Part shown: in pieces, positions 9,298 through 17,956 of the stretch
How positions within the stretch are numbered: position 1 is the first letter of the stretch
How the letters are laid out: each line of letters opens with the position of its first letter
Source of the DNA: Synergistales bacterium
GTDB lineage: Bacteria > Synergistota > Synergistia > Synergistales > Aminithiophilaceae
Direction: 5' to 3'
Length of the DNA stretch: 58,464 nt
Assembly (NCBI GenBank): GCA_018433595.1
Contig: JAHDQY010000042.1
Span: forward strand, 1 to 58,464
Position numbers and translations under genes: made by a program
The notes under the pieces: model-generated
Databases searched by the model: none
Seen by the model: only the letters and a program-made list of their open reading frames with translations
What the model was told of the DNA's origin: nothing

Positions 9298-10590
9298 GTG
9301 ATCGACTCCTTCCGAGACGCCTTCCGGTTGCCCGATCTCAAACGGCGGATCCTGTTCACTCTGGCGGTTCTTTTCATCTATCGCCTCGGTGCCCACATTC
9401 CGACGCCGGGAATCGATACGGCGGCCATGGCCAAGCTCTTTGAGCAGGGAGGGGTTTTGGGCTTCCTCGATCTCTTTGCCGGAGGGGCTCTCAGCCGTTT
9501 CAGCGTTTTCGCGCTCGGCGTGGCTCCTTACATCAACTCCAGCATCGTCATGCAGCTCCTCGTTGTCGTCTTCCCGGCGCTGGAAAAGATGCAGAAGGAA
9601 GGCGAAGAGGGACGGAAAAAGATCGTCCAGTACACGCGGCTGGGCACCATCCTCTTTGCCGTCGTTCAGGCTCTGGGACTCACCTTCTGGCTCCGCAACC
9701 TGGGCATCTTCGGCGGCGGATTTCTGGCCACCCTCGTCGTCGTCGTCACCATCACGGCAGGATCGGTCGCTGTCATGTGGCTTGGCGAAGAGATCACCGA
9801 CCACGGGATCGGCAACGGCATCTCCCTTCTCATTTTCGCCGGAATCGTCGCCCGAGTCCCTGAGGCCATCATCAGAACCTGGACGATGCTGCGCCTGGGC
9901 GAGATGAACGTCATCGTCCTTCTCGTCGCGATCGCGCTCATGATCGTCGTCGTGGCCGGAGCCATCTTGCTCCAGGAGGGGCAGAGGCGTCTTCCCGTCC
10001 AGTACGCCAAACGAGTCGTCGGCAACCGCGTCTACGGGGGGCAGAGCACCTTCATCCCCCTGCGCGTGAACCAGTCGGGGGTCATTCCCATCATCTTCGC
10101 CTCGTCGATCCTCATGTTTCCCACCATGATTCTTCGCTTCTTCAAGGGAGACTGGGCGACGAGGATCATCAACCTGCTGGGCCCCGACTCGGTTGTTTAC
10201 ATGGTCCTCTACGTGGCGCTCATCGTCTTCTTCGCCTACTTCTACACGGCCGTCGTCTTCAACCCCGTCGACGTGGCGACCAACATGAAGAAGCACGGCG
10301 GTTTCATCCTGGGCATCCGCCCGGGACGCCCCACGTCGGACTACATCGAAAAGGTCATGACGCGCATCACCCTCGGCGGGAGCCTTTTTCTCGCTGTCAT
10401 CGCCCTCATTCCGACTCTGATGACGCGCGTCATGGGCATCACGAGCTTCTACTTCGGCGGGACGGCTGTTCTCATCGTCGTTGGCGTCGCTCTCGATACG
10501 GTGCACCAGATCGAGGCTCAGCTGTTGATGCGTCACTATGACGGTATCCTGAAGCGCCGCGACAAGGCCGGAAGCCTCCTGAGGCTCTAG
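9298..10590 (+). CDS. secY: Protein translocase subunit SecY
   Basis: SecY is 430 aa with about ten predicted membrane helices and forms the channel of the SecYEG translocon. Family motifs include YRLGAHIPTPGID near residue 25, GLGVAPYI-like ALGVAPYINSS, and the cytoplasmic loops with QEGQRRLPVQYAKR and YTAVVFNPVDVATNMKKHGGF in pieces. The start is the GTG directly abutting the rplO stop. Position in the spc operon is canonical. Confidence 0.97.
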   Translation: MIDSFRDAFRLPDLKRRILFTLAVLFIYRLGAHIPTPGIDTAAMAKLFEQGGVLGFLDLFAGGALSRFSVFALGVAPYINSSIVMQLLVVVFPALEKMQKEGEEGRKKIVQYTRLGTILFAVVQALGLTFWLRNLGIFGGGFLATLVVVVTITAGSVAVMWLGEEITDHGIGNGISLLIFAGIVARVPEAIIRTWTMLRLGEMNVIVLLVAIALMIVVVAGAILLQEGQRRLPVQYAKRVVGNRVYGGQSTFIPLRVNQSGVIPIIFASSILMFPTMILRFFKGDWATRIINLLGPDSVVYMVLYVALIVFFAYFYTAVVFNPVDVATNMKKHGGFILGIRPGRPTSDYIEKVMTRITLGGSLFLAVIALIPTLMTRVMGITSFYFGGTAVLIVVGVALDTVHQIEAQLLMRHYDGILKRRDKAGSLLRL

Positions 10591-10612
10591 GAAGTCCTGA
10601 GGAGATGGAAAA

Positions 10613-11257
10613 ATGCGAGTGATCTTCATCGGTCCTCCAGGAGCCGGCAAAGGGACTCAGGCGGCCAAGGTCGTCGAGCGGCACGGAGTGGCCCATATTT
10701 CAACGGGTGACATCCTTCGGGAGAACGTCAAGAGAAAGACGCCTCTCGGTCTCAAGGCTAAGGAATTCATGAACGCCGGTCGGCTTGTTCCCGACGAGCT
10801 GATCGTCGCCATGATGAAGGACCGCCTCCGCGAGAGCGACTGCGCCGGCGGCTTCATCCTTGACGGGTTTCCTCGCACTGTGCCTCAGGCTCAAGCACTC
10901 GACGCTCTCATGGTCGAACTGGACCTGGAGCTTGATGCCGCCGTTCTCTTCCAGGTCGACGACGAAACGGTCGTCGAACGTCTCAGCGGGAGGCGACTCT
11001 GCAGGAAGTGCGGCGCCATCTATCACGCCGTCTTTCATCCCACGGCCGCCGAGGGAGTTTGTGACGCCTGCGGCGGCGAGATTTACCAGCGCGACGATGA
11101 CAAGGAGGCCGTTATCCGCAACAGGCTGACTGTCTATCACAGCCAGACGGCTCCTCTCATCGACTACTACAGAAGCTGCGGCAGGCTCCTCGAAGTCGAT
11201 GCCGCCGGATCAAGCGATGCGGTCCTTGTCGCTCTGGAAAAACGGCTTGGAGCGTAG
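10613..11257 (+). CDS. adk: Adenylate kinase, zinc-lid type
   Basis: The protein is 214 aa and interconverts ATP + AMP and two ADP. The P-loop GPPGAGKGT is at residues 7-15, the AMP-binding block ISTGDILRE at about 29-37, and DGFPRT at about 84-89. The lid holds four cysteines (C130, C133, C150, C153) forming a zinc-binding site, as in many Gram-positive and thermophile enzymes. It lies between secY and map as usual. Confidence 0.97.
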   Translation: MRVIFIGPPGAGKGTQAAKVVERHGVAHISTGDILRENVKRKTPLGLKAKEFMNAGRLVPDELIVAMMKDRLRESDCAGGFILDGFPRTVPQAQALDALMVELDLELDAAVLFQVDDETVVERLSGRRLCRKCGAIYHAVFHPTAAEGVCDACGGEIYQRDDDKEAVIRNRLTVYHSQTAPLIDYYRSCGRLLEVDAAGSSDAVLVALEKRLGA

Positions 11258-11258
11258 G

Positions 11259-12029
11259 ATGGTCACACTGAAAAAAGACCATGAGATCCAGATCATGAAG
11301 CAGGCGGGCCGCATTGTTGCTGACGTGCTCCAGCTTCTTGAGGAGCTCGTCCGGCCCGGAGTCGATACGTTGACTCTCGACGAGGCGGCGGAAGATCTCA
11401 TCCGCAAGAGCGGCGGGATTCCTGCCACCAAAGGTTATCGCGTCCAAGGCATCGCGACGCCCTACCCGGCCAGCCTCTGTGTTTCCGTGAACGAAGAGGT
11501 CGTCCATGGGATCCCCAGGCGGGAGCGGGTCCTTCTGGAAGGCGACATCGTCAGCGTTGACGTCGTCGTCGGCGTAGGACGTTACTTCGGTGACGCAGCT
11601 CGGACCTATGCCGTTGGCGAGATTCCCGAGGCGCGTCGCCGCCTGCTTCAGGTCACCCACGAATCGCTTCACCGTGCCCTTGCCGCCGTCCGCGGCGGTG
11701 CAACTCTGGGCGATGTGGGATACGCTGTCGAGTCCTATGTCAAATCAGAAGGATTCGGTCTGGTCCGTGACTATGCGGGTCATGGAATCGGACGTCACAT
11801 GCACGAACCTCCTCAGGTGCCCAACTATGGTCGTCCCGGGAGAGGGATGGTCCTTAAGCCGGGAATGACCCTGGCCATCGAGCCGATGGTCATGGCCGGA
11901 GGGGAGCGGGTCGTCACCAAATCGGACGGATGGACCGTCGTCACCGCAGACGGATCGGATGCGGCCCATTTCGAAAAGACGGTGCTCGTCACGCCCCAGG
12001 GAGCCGAAGTCCTGACCCCCTGGGAGTGA
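11259..12029 (+). CDS. map: Methionine aminopeptidase, type I
   Basis: The enzyme is 256 aa and removes the initiator methionine from nascent proteins. The start is the ATG at 11259, one base after the adk stop, and a longer frame back to 11199 would overlap adk. The metal-binding pattern is visible as VSVDVVVGVGRYFGDAARTY, then GHGIGRHMHEPPQVPNYG, the acidic EPMV and the late HFEKTVLVT. No N-terminal SH3-type extension is present. Confidence 0.96.
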   Translation: MVTLKKDHEIQIMKQAGRIVADVLQLLEELVRPGVDTLTLDEAAEDLIRKSGGIPATKGYRVQGIATPYPASLCVSVNEEVVHGIPRRERVLLEGDIVSVDVVVGVGRYFGDAARTYAVGEIPEARRRLLQVTHESLHRALAAVRGGATLGDVGYAVESYVKSEGFGLVRDYAGHGIGRHMHEPPQVPNYGRPGRGMVLKPGMTLAIEPMVMAGGERVVTKSDGWTVVTADGSDAAHFEKTVLVTPQGAEVLTPWE

Positions 12030-12221
12030 AGAAACCGCAGGAAAAGGGCTCATTCGATCGACGGGATAGCCCCGGAAGCGCAATATCGTGTAAAATGATT
12101 GCTTGCGGTGTCGAAATCTCCTCACAAAAGCAAGGGGAGAAGTCCGTCACCCGGTCAGTCGGAGGCTCGGACCTCACCGGTCAAGGGCGAAACGGCAACC
12201 CAAGGAGGTTGGTGGAAGCGC
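12030..12221 (+). other. Gap between map and infA without a convincing gene
   Basis: This stretch of 192 bases has open frames only as upstream extensions of infA and neighbouring shadows, with no family likeness. In many bacteria a KOW-domain protein gene lies here, and I do not see one. A -10-like TAAAAT at 12091-12096 lacks a good -35. The end of the gap (AAGGAGG at 12202-12208) is the infA ribosome binding site. Confidence 0.5.
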
Positions 12222-12440
12222 ATGGCAAAAGATGACGTCATCGAGGTGCGGGGCAAGGTGGTGGAGCCGCTTCCCAATGCCATGTTCCGTGTGGAGCTCG
12301 AAAACGGGCATAAGGTTCTGGCTCACGTTTCTGGAAAGATGAGGATGCACTTCATTCGCATCTTGCCGGGCGATCGAGTCCTCCTCCAGATGTCACCCTA
12401 CGATCTGACACGTGCGCGGATCGTATATCGATACAAGTAA
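12222..12440 (+). CDS. infA: Translation initiation factor IF-1
   Basis: IF-1 is 72 aa, exactly the usual length, with the OB-fold sequence [25 protein letters not shown] and the S1-like block [16 protein letters not shown] in part. It binds the 30S A site during initiation. The start ATG at 12222 has AAGGAGG upstream. The upstream open frame back to 12099 is not family-like. Confidence 0.97.
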   Translation: MAKDDVIEVRGKVVEPLPNAMFRVELENGHKVLAHVSGKMRMHFIRILPGDRVLLQMSPYDLTRARIVYRYK

Positions 12441-12515
12441 ATATTCTCAATTCAGGGCGTCCCCGCTTACCGCGGCTGGTAAGGGTCGATGTTTTTAGCA
12501 AGGAGCGTGACTGGC

Positions 12516-12641
12516 ATGAAGGTCAAACCGTCCGTAAAGCCCATGTGTGAGCATTGCCGCATCATCAGGCGGAACGGGGTGGTCAGGGTTATCTGCAGCA
12601 AGAACCCTCGCCACAAGCAGCGTCAGGGAGCGAGGAGGTAG
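12516..12641 (+). CDS. rpmJ: 50S ribosomal protein L36
   Basis: This small gene encodes 41 residues, [20 protein letters not shown] and onward. The zinc ligands C11, C14, C27 and H33 are all present, marking the C+ form. The end HKQRQGARR is about three residues longer than the usual 37-38 aa. It lies between infA and rpsM, the canonical place. The ribosome binding site is AAGGAG at 12500-12505. Confidence 0.95.
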   Translation: MKVKPSVKPMCEHCRIIRRNGVVRVICSKNPRHKQRQGARR

Positions 12642-12647
12642 AGAGGA

Positions 12648-13025
12648 ATGGCTCGAATCGCAGGAGTGGAGCTTCCTCGTGACAAGCGGATCGAATATGG
12701 ACTTACCTACATCTACGGTATCGGCATCTCGACGTCCCGCAAGATCCTGGCCCTTACGGGCGTCAGTCCCGACACACGGGTGAAGGATCTCACCGACGAC
12801 GAGGTTCAGAAGCTTCGCAACGAGATCCAGAACAACCATCTCGTTGAGGGTGATCTCCGTCGTGAGGTGACGATGAGCATCAAGCGCCTCGTTGAGATCG
12901 GCTGCTATCGGGGGCTTCGCCATAAGCAGGGACTCACGGTGCGCGGTCAGCGTACGAAGACGAATGCCCGTACCCGCAAAGGGCCCCGCCGGACCGTGGC
13001 CAGCAAGAAGAAGGCCGCAAAGTAG
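12648..13025 (+). CDS. rpsM: 30S ribosomal protein S13
   Basis: S13 is 125 aa, starting [26 protein letters not shown] in part, with the C-terminal basic tail [27 protein letters not shown] in part. It forms intersubunit bridges and contacts P-site tRNA through its tail. It is the first gene of the alpha group here, with a GAGAGG ribosome binding site 6 bases after rpmJ. Confidence 0.97.
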   Translation: MARIAGVELPRDKRIEYGLTYIYGIGISTSRKILALTGVSPDTRVKDLTDDEVQKLRNEIQNNHLVEGDLRREVTMSIKRLVEIGCYRGLRHKQGLTVRGQRTKTNARTRKGPRRTVASKKKAAK

Positions 13026-13049
13026 CCGGGAACAAGGAGGTAGACGCAG

Positions 13050-13442
13050 TTGGCCAAACGAGTCCAGCGCCGAGGCAAGCGCAAGGAAAGAAAGAACATC
13101 AATTACGGGGTGGTCCATATTTTCTCCACCTTTAACAACACGATCGTCAGCATCAGCGACAAACAGGGTAATCTCATCTCCTGGGCTTCCGGCGGCAACG
13201 TCGGCTTCAAGGGCGCCCGGAAATCGACGCCTTACGCTGCTCAGATGGCGGCCGCCCAGGCGGCCAAAGCGGCTCAGGATCACGGGTTACAGCAGATCGA
13301 CGTGGTCGTCAAGGGCCCGGGACCGGGTCGGGAGTCGGCTATCCGCTCTCTTCAGGCCGCCGGCCTTCAGGTCAATTTGATCCGCGACACGACGCCGATC
13401 CCTCACAATGGCTGCCGTCCTCCGAAACGGCGTCGCGTCTAG
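13050..13442 (+). CDS. rpsK: 30S ribosomal protein S11
   Basis: The protein is 130 aa from a TTG start preceded by AAGGAGGT. Signatures include [18 protein letters not shown] and the C-terminal [20 protein letters not shown]11 lies on the 30S platform near the Shine-Dalgarno helix. No better ATG or GTG start is available in frame. Confidence 0.96.
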   Translation: MAKRVQRRGKRKERKNINYGVVHIFSTFNNTIVSISDKQGNLISWASGGNVGFKGARKSTPYAAQMAAAQAAKAAQDHGLQQIDVVVKGPGPGRESAIRSLQAAGLQVNLIRDTTPIPHNGCRPPKRRRV

Positions 13443-13472
13443 GCCCAGTCAGCAAGGAGGTAGGAACACCGC

Positions 13473-14105
13473 ATGAGCAGATATACGGGACCGGTGTGTC
13501 GTCTCTGTCGGGCCGAGGGGAATAAGCTCTTCCTTAAGGGTGACCGCTGCTACACCGACAAGTGCGCCATGAACCGCAGAAATTCCAAGCCCGGCCAGGC
13601 AGGCACGTCCAGGAGACATTCAAAACAGAGTGAATATGGACTCCGCCTCCGGGAGAAGCAGAAACTTCGCCGCTACTACGGCATGAACGAAGCTCAGTTC
13701 CGGCGTTTCTACGCCAAGGCTCTTAAAATGGAAGGACAGACAGGCCATAACTTCCTTCAGGTTCTTGAGTGTCGCCTGGACAACGTCATCTGCCGCCTCG
13801 GTCTCGGCATCAGCCGTGCCCAGGCCCGCCAGCTCGTCTGTCATGGCCACTTTGCGGTAAACGGACGCAAGGTCGACATCCCCAGCTTCATCGTCAAGGC
13901 CGGAGATGTCATCTCCGTCGCTGAAGGAAGCCGTGACGTGGCTCTCATCAAGGATAACGCCGAGGTGGCCGGTGCCCGGGCGATTCCGCCCTGGATCGAA
14001 TACGGCGCCGACAGGCTTGAGGCCCGGATCATCTCCGTCCCGAGCCGCGATCAGATCGACACGCCTGTCAACGAACAGCTCGTTGTCGAATTCTATGCCC
14101 GTTAG
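13473..14105 (+). CDS. rpsD: 30S ribosomal protein S4, zinc form
   Basis: S4 is 210 aa. The N-terminal zinc site has C9, C12, C26 and C31. The S4 RNA-binding domain follows, with RLGLGISRAQARQLVCHGHFAVNG in part. S4 starts 30S assembly and in E. coli represses the alpha operon. It lies directly upstream of rpoA. Confidence 0.97.
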   Translation: MSRYTGPVCRLCRAEGNKLFLKGDRCYTDKCAMNRRNSKPGQAGTSRRHSKQSEYGLRLREKQKLRRYYGMNEAQFRRFYAKALKMEGQTGHNFLQVLECRLDNVICRLGLGISRAQARQLVCHGHFAVNGRKVDIPSFIVKAGDVISVAEGSRDVALIKDNAEVAGARAIPPWIEYGADRLEARIISVPSRDQIDTPVNEQLVVEFYAR

Positions 14106-14124
14106 TGAGCGAAAGGTGGGGGGA

Positions 14125-15120
14125 ATGATGGAGCCTATTCGTCCGGAAATTCGGATTGAGGAGAGCACCCCCCGCTTCGGCAGGATCGTTGTCGAGCCCC
14201 TGGAAAGGGGCTTCGGCGTCACCTTGGGCAACGCCCTCAGGAGGGTCCTGCTGTCATCGGTGCGAGGTGCGGCCATCACGGCCGTCCGCGTCGAGGGAGT
14301 GCTTCACGAGTTCAGCACCATTCCCGGGATCCGGGAAGACGTGATCGAGCTCGTCTTGAACCTCAAACACGTTCCCGTTCGCTGCTATGTCGAGGAAGAG
14401 TTCCGTATCCTGCGTCTTGAGGCTCAGGGACCCGGCAAGGTGACGGCGGCACAAATTCAGCCGGATAGCGAAGTCGAGTTCGTCGATCCCGATGCTTACA
14501 TCTGCGAGCTCGAAGAAGGAGCCCATCTCGCCATGGACCTTTATGTGGCGCAGGGCGTCGGCTACACTCCCAGCGATGGACCCCGCCCGGCCTATCTGCC
14601 CTTGGATTCGCTTCCCATCGACGCTCTTTACTCGCCGGTGGAACGTGTCAAATATGACGTTCAGGCGGCTCGTGTCGGTCAGCGTACGGACTACGACAGC
14701 CTTGTCCTCCAGATCTGGACTAACGGCGTTGTCTCGCCGGAAGAGGCGGTGGCTGAGTCGTCGCAGATTCTGAAGGGTTATTTCTCTCAGATGGCCTGTG
14801 ATCTCGGCAGGACCGCTCCGGCCGAAACCGAGGAGGACAACGTTTCCGCCGAGGGAGAAGAAGCTGCCGGAACCTACGGTGAGGAAGACGTCTTTCTTGC
14901 CCGCCCTGTGCGTGACCTGGAGCTTTCGATCCGAAGCGAGAACTGCCTCCTTCGGGGCGGGATTCTCACCATCGGCGATCTTGTCGCCCGGAGCCGGGAG
15001 GACCTTCTGAAAATTCGCAACCTGGGCAAGATCTCCCTCCGTGAGATCGAAGAAAAACTTGAAAAGGCGGGTTTGAGTCTCATCTCCGCCGAAACGGAAA
15101 AGGAAACGAAGGAGGAATAA
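14125..15120 (+). CDS. rpoA: RNA polymerase subunit alpha
   Basis: The alpha subunit is 331 aa from the ATG at 14125. A second ATG directly follows at 14128, and the ribosome binding site AAAGGTGGGG fits either. The N-terminal dimerization domain has RIVVEPLERGFGVTLGNALRRVLLSS. A long acidic linker (about residues 232-255) leads to the C-terminal domain, which has LELSIRSENCLLRGGI and the helix-hairpin-helix LLKIRNLGKISLREI. This domain contacts UP elements and activators. Confidence 0.97.
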   Translation: MMEPIRPEIRIEESTPRFGRIVVEPLERGFGVTLGNALRRVLLSSVRGAAITAVRVEGVLHEFSTIPGIREDVIELVLNLKHVPVRCYVEEEFRILRLEAQGPGKVTAAQIQPDSEVEFVDPDAYICELEEGAHLAMDLYVAQGVGYTPSDGPRPAYLPLDSLPIDALYSPVERVKYDVQAARVGQRTDYDSLVLQIWTNGVVSPEEAVAESSQILKGYFSQMACDLGRTAPAETEEDNVSAEGEEAAGTYGEEDVFLARPVRDLELSIRSENCLLRGGILTIGDLVARSREDLLKIRNLGKISLREIEEKLEKAGLSLISAETEKETKEE

Positions 15121-15125
15121 GCCTC

Positions 15126-15479
15126 ATGAGGCATCGCGTAGACAGACGGACCCTTGGCCGTTACGGCAGTCACCGCATGGCCATGCTGGCCAACATGACG
15201 TCAAGCCTCTTCCTCGAGGGGAGCCTTACCACGACGGTGACGCGGGCCAAGGAGCTCCGGAGAGTGGCCGAAAAACTGATTACCCGGGCCAAGGGAGCAA
15301 GCCTCCACGATCGGAGAATCATCCTCTCCCGGCTCCCGCACAAGCCTGCCGTCGCCAAGCTGTTCGACGAGCTTGCGCCTCGCTATGCCAACCGACCCGG
15401 CGGCTACACCCGGATCGTCAAGCTCGGCTATCGCAAGGGCGACGCTTCGCCGATGGCGGTCATCGAGCTGGTCGAATAG
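15126..15479 (+). CDS. rplQ: 50S ribosomal protein L17
   Basis: L17 is 117 aa, beginning MRHRVDRRTLGRYGSHRMAM, with the block TTVTRAKELRRVAEKLITRAK. The C-terminal GGYTRIVKLGYRKGDASPMAVIELVE is standard. It is the last ribosomal gene in the cluster. The ecfA1 start follows the stop by one base. Confidence 0.97.
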   Translation: MRHRVDRRTLGRYGSHRMAMLANMTSSLFLEGSLTTTVTRAKELRRVAEKLITRAKGASLHDRRIILSRLPHKPAVAKLFDELAPRYANRPGGYTRIVKLGYRKGDASPMAVIELVE

Positions 15480-15480
15480 C

Positions 15481-16311
15481 ATGACAGAAGGCTTCGTGTC
15501 GGTCCTGGAGGGGGTACGCTTCAGTTACCCCCGGACCGACACCGCCGCCTTGGACGGCGTCGACCTCGAGATCAGGGCAGGGGAGTGGTTGGCTCTCCTC
15601 GGGCCCAACGGTTCGGGGAAGTCGACTCTCGCTAAACATCTCAACGCCCTGCTCGCGCCAACGCAGGGCGTTTGTCTTGTCTGCGGGCTCGACACGAAAA
15701 ACGAGAAAAACCTCTACGATATCCGGCGTCTCGTCGCAATGGTTTTTCAAAACCCCGACAACCAGCTCGTTGCGGCCGTGGTCGAAGAGGATGCCGCCTT
15801 CGGTCCTGAGAATGCCGGCCTTTCCTCGGAGACGATCCGCCGGCGCGTTGACTGGGCGCTTGGTGTCTGCGGCCTGAAAGGCAAGGAGCGTTCCCCCGTC
15901 TACACTCTCTCGGGAGGTCAGAAACAGCGTCTCGCCGTCGCCGGGGCGCTTGCCATGGAACCTCCCTGTCTGGTCCTCGACGAAGCGACGGCCATGCTGG
16001 ATCCCCAGGGACGAAGGGAGATCATGGATGTCGTCACCGACCTTAACCGGCGGGGGATGACCATCGTTCAGATCACCCATCGGCTGGAAGAAGTCGTCAA
16101 CTGCACTCGTGTCGCCGTCATCGACGGCGGTGTCTTGCGATGGCAGGGAAAGCCCCTTGACCTTTTCGCTCTCGGCTCCGAACGCCTTGCGTCATGGGGA
16201 CTTGAATCGCCTCCCTTTGTCCGGCTCTGGCAGGTGCTGCGCGCCTCGGGTTCCCTCTCCCTCGATATTCCCCCCGGTCCCAAGGAGGTGCTCGACGCCC
16301 TATGTCGTTGA
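15481..16311 (+). CDS. ecfA1: ECF transporter ATPase, first copy (EcfA1)
   Basis: This ABC ATPase is 276 aa. It has Walker A GPNGSGKST at residues 41-49, a Q-loop at FQNPDNQ, signature LSGGQ at 143-147 and Walker B LVLDE at 164-168. It powers an energy-coupling-factor vitamin importer with EcfA2 and EcfT. The start ATG at 15481 follows the rplQ stop by one base. The longer open frame into rplQ is a shadow. The gene overlaps ecfA2 by 10 bases. The older name is cbiO. Confidence 0.93.
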   Translation: MTEGFVSVLEGVRFSYPRTDTAALDGVDLEIRAGEWLALLGPNGSGKSTLAKHLNALLAPTQGVCLVCGLDTKNEKNLYDIRRLVAMVFQNPDNQLVAAVVEEDAAFGPENAGLSSETIRRRVDWALGVCGLKGKERSPVYTLSGGQKQRLAVAGALAMEPPCLVLDEATAMLDPQGRREIMDVVTDLNRRGMTIVQITHRLEEVVNCTRVAVIDGGVLRWQGKPLDLFALGSERLASWGLESPPFVRLWQVLRASGSLSLDIPPGPKEVLDALCR

Positions 16312-17153
16312 TCCTTCGCAATGTCAGTCACAGCTACCATCGAGGCACGCCTCTGGAGACGATGGCTCTCAGGGATGTCAACCTCACCGTCGAGCCCTTC
16401 CAGTGGGTTGCCGTCGTCGGCCACACTGGCAGCGGAAAATCCACGCTGGCCCAGCATCTGAACGCGCTTCTTCTTGCCGATGAGGGGAGCGTGCTTGTCG
16501 ATGGAATTCAGGCCGTCAAGGGGAGCAAGGACCTGCGGGAGATCCGAAGGCGCGTCGGACTCGTCTTTCAGTACCCAGAACAGCAGCTCTTCGCCGAAAC
16601 CGTCGAGGAGGAGATGGCTTTCGGACCTCACAACTGGGGGGTGCCGTCTGAAGAGATCCCCCGGGCCGTCGACGAGGCCCTGGCCCTCGTCGGCCTCTCC
16701 GCCCTGCCCCGGGACCGCAGCCCCTTCTCCCTCTCAGGGGGGCAGAAACGACGCCTGGCCATCGCCTCCGTGCTGGCTGTCCGTCCCGCCTACCTTGTCC
16801 TCGACGAGCCGACGGCAGGGCTTGACTCTCAAGGGAGGAGGGGCCTGATGACCCTTATCGCAGGCCTTCGCCGTGAGGGAATCGCCGTCGTCCAGGTTAC
16901 CCACGACCTGGAGCTTGCCCTGGCCTACTGCGACAAGATCTGTGTTCTCGAAAGAGGCAGGGCCCTCTTCTGGGGAACTCCCCAGGTCGTCGTCGAGCAA
17001 TTGCTGGACCGTCCTGTCCAGGGGCTCATTCTTCCGGAAGTGCTCGCTTTTGCCCGGAATCTGCGCGAGCGGGGCTTTGACGTACCTCTATCCTGGGATC
17101 CCGAAGAAGTGGCTCGGGCCATCGTCAGGGAGGTGGGAAAATGCAGTTCATGA
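16302..17153 (+). CDS. ecfA2: ECF transporter ATPase, second copy (EcfA2)
   Basis: This second ABC ATPase is 283 aa. Walker A GHTGSGKST is at residues 40-48, signature LSGGQ at 144-148 and Walker B LVLDE at 165-169, followed by PTAGLD. A Q-loop FQYPEQQLF is typical of EcfA proteins. It is expected to pair with EcfA1 as a heterodimer on the cytoplasmic face. It overlaps both neighbours, so the three transporter genes form one translationally linked unit. Confidence 0.93.
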   Translation: MSLILRNVSHSYHRGTPLETMALRDVNLTVEPFQWVAVVGHTGSGKSTLAQHLNALLLADEGSVLVDGIQAVKGSKDLREIRRRVGLVFQYPEQQLFAETVEEEMAFGPHNWGVPSEEIPRAVDEALALVGLSALPRDRSPFSLSGGQKRRLAIASVLAVRPAYLVLDEPTAGLDSQGRRGLMTLIAGLRREGIAVVQVTHDLELALAYCDKICVLERGRALFWGTPQVVVEQLLDRPVQGLILPEVLAFARNLRERGFDVPLSWDPEEVARAIVREVGKCSS

Positions 17154-17950
17154 ACCACATGACGCTGGGGCAGTACGTCCCGGCCGATTCCTTCGTCCAT
17201 CATCTCGACCCGCGGTGCAAGATCCTGGGGACGGTGACCCTCCTGACGGGCATCTTCCTTGTCGGCGATCTTCGCGTCTTCTTCGGCTGGGCCCTGCTCT
17301 TCGCCGCTGTCACGACTCTGGCGCGGGTCCCGCTGACCATGGCTCTCCGTTCGGCCCGGCCCGTCGTGTTCCTCGTCCTCTTCACCGCCCTGATTCACGT
17401 CTTTCTCACCAAAGGGGAGCCGATCTGGGAGTGGGGGATACTGACCGTCACCGTCGAAGGTGTCGTCATGGCCTCCCGCATGGCCCTGCGTCTCCTCTTT
17501 CTCGTCCTTTTCGCGGGATTCCTCACCCTTACGACGAGCCCGATGGAACTCTCCGACGGCCTGGAGCGGCTTTTTTCCCCGCTGACGCCTCTTGGCTTTC
17601 CGGCTCATGATCTGGCCATGATGATGACCATCGCTCTCCGCTTCATCCCCACCCTTCTCGACGAGACGGACCGGATCATGAAGGCCCAGCTCGCCCGCGG
17701 CGCAGACCTCGATCGGGGCAACATCGTCCGCCGCCTTCGAGCCTTTGTCCCCGTTCTGGTTCCGCTTTTCGTCATCGTCTTTCAGCGTGCCGACGACCTC
17801 GCCACGGCAATGGAGGCGCGCGGCTATCGCGGCGGCAAGGGGCGAAGCCGTCTCAACCCGCTGAAGTGGCGTCTTGGCGACGGAGCGGCCCTGGCGGTGC
17901 TGGTCGCCGTCGTTGCCCTTATCGTCCTCGTCGATCGCGGTCTTTCTTAA
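17141..17950 (+). CDS. ecfT: ECF transporter transmembrane protein EcfT
   Basis: The protein is 269 aa with several predicted membrane helices in the N-terminal half. It has the two coupling-helix motifs of the family, seen here as LARGAD (about residue 186) and ARGYRGG (about 226). EcfT joins the ATPases to a substrate-binding S component. No S component gene is next to it, which fits the shared-module (group II) arrangement. It overlaps ecfA2 by 13 bases if the first ATG is used. A second ATG lies at 17150. Confidence 0.92.
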   Translation: MQFMNHMTLGQYVPADSFVHHLDPRCKILGTVTLLTGIFLVGDLRVFFGWALLFAAVTTLARVPLTMALRSARPVVFLVLFTALIHVFLTKGEPIWEWGILTVTVEGVVMASRMALRLLFLVLFAGFLTLTTSPMELSDGLERLFSPLTPLGFPAHDLAMMMTIALRFIPTLLDETDRIMKAQLARGADLDRGNIVRRLRAFVPVLVPLFVIVFQRADDLATAMEARGYRGGKGRSRLNPLKWRLGDGAALAVLVAVVALIVLVDRGLS

Positions 17951-17956
17951 ACGATC

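Noticed and set aside
12468-12485. Hairpin CTTACC/GGTAAG between infA and rpmJ as terminator
   Set aside because: The stem is only 6 bp and the T-run comes several bases later. Termination inside this operon is unlikely.
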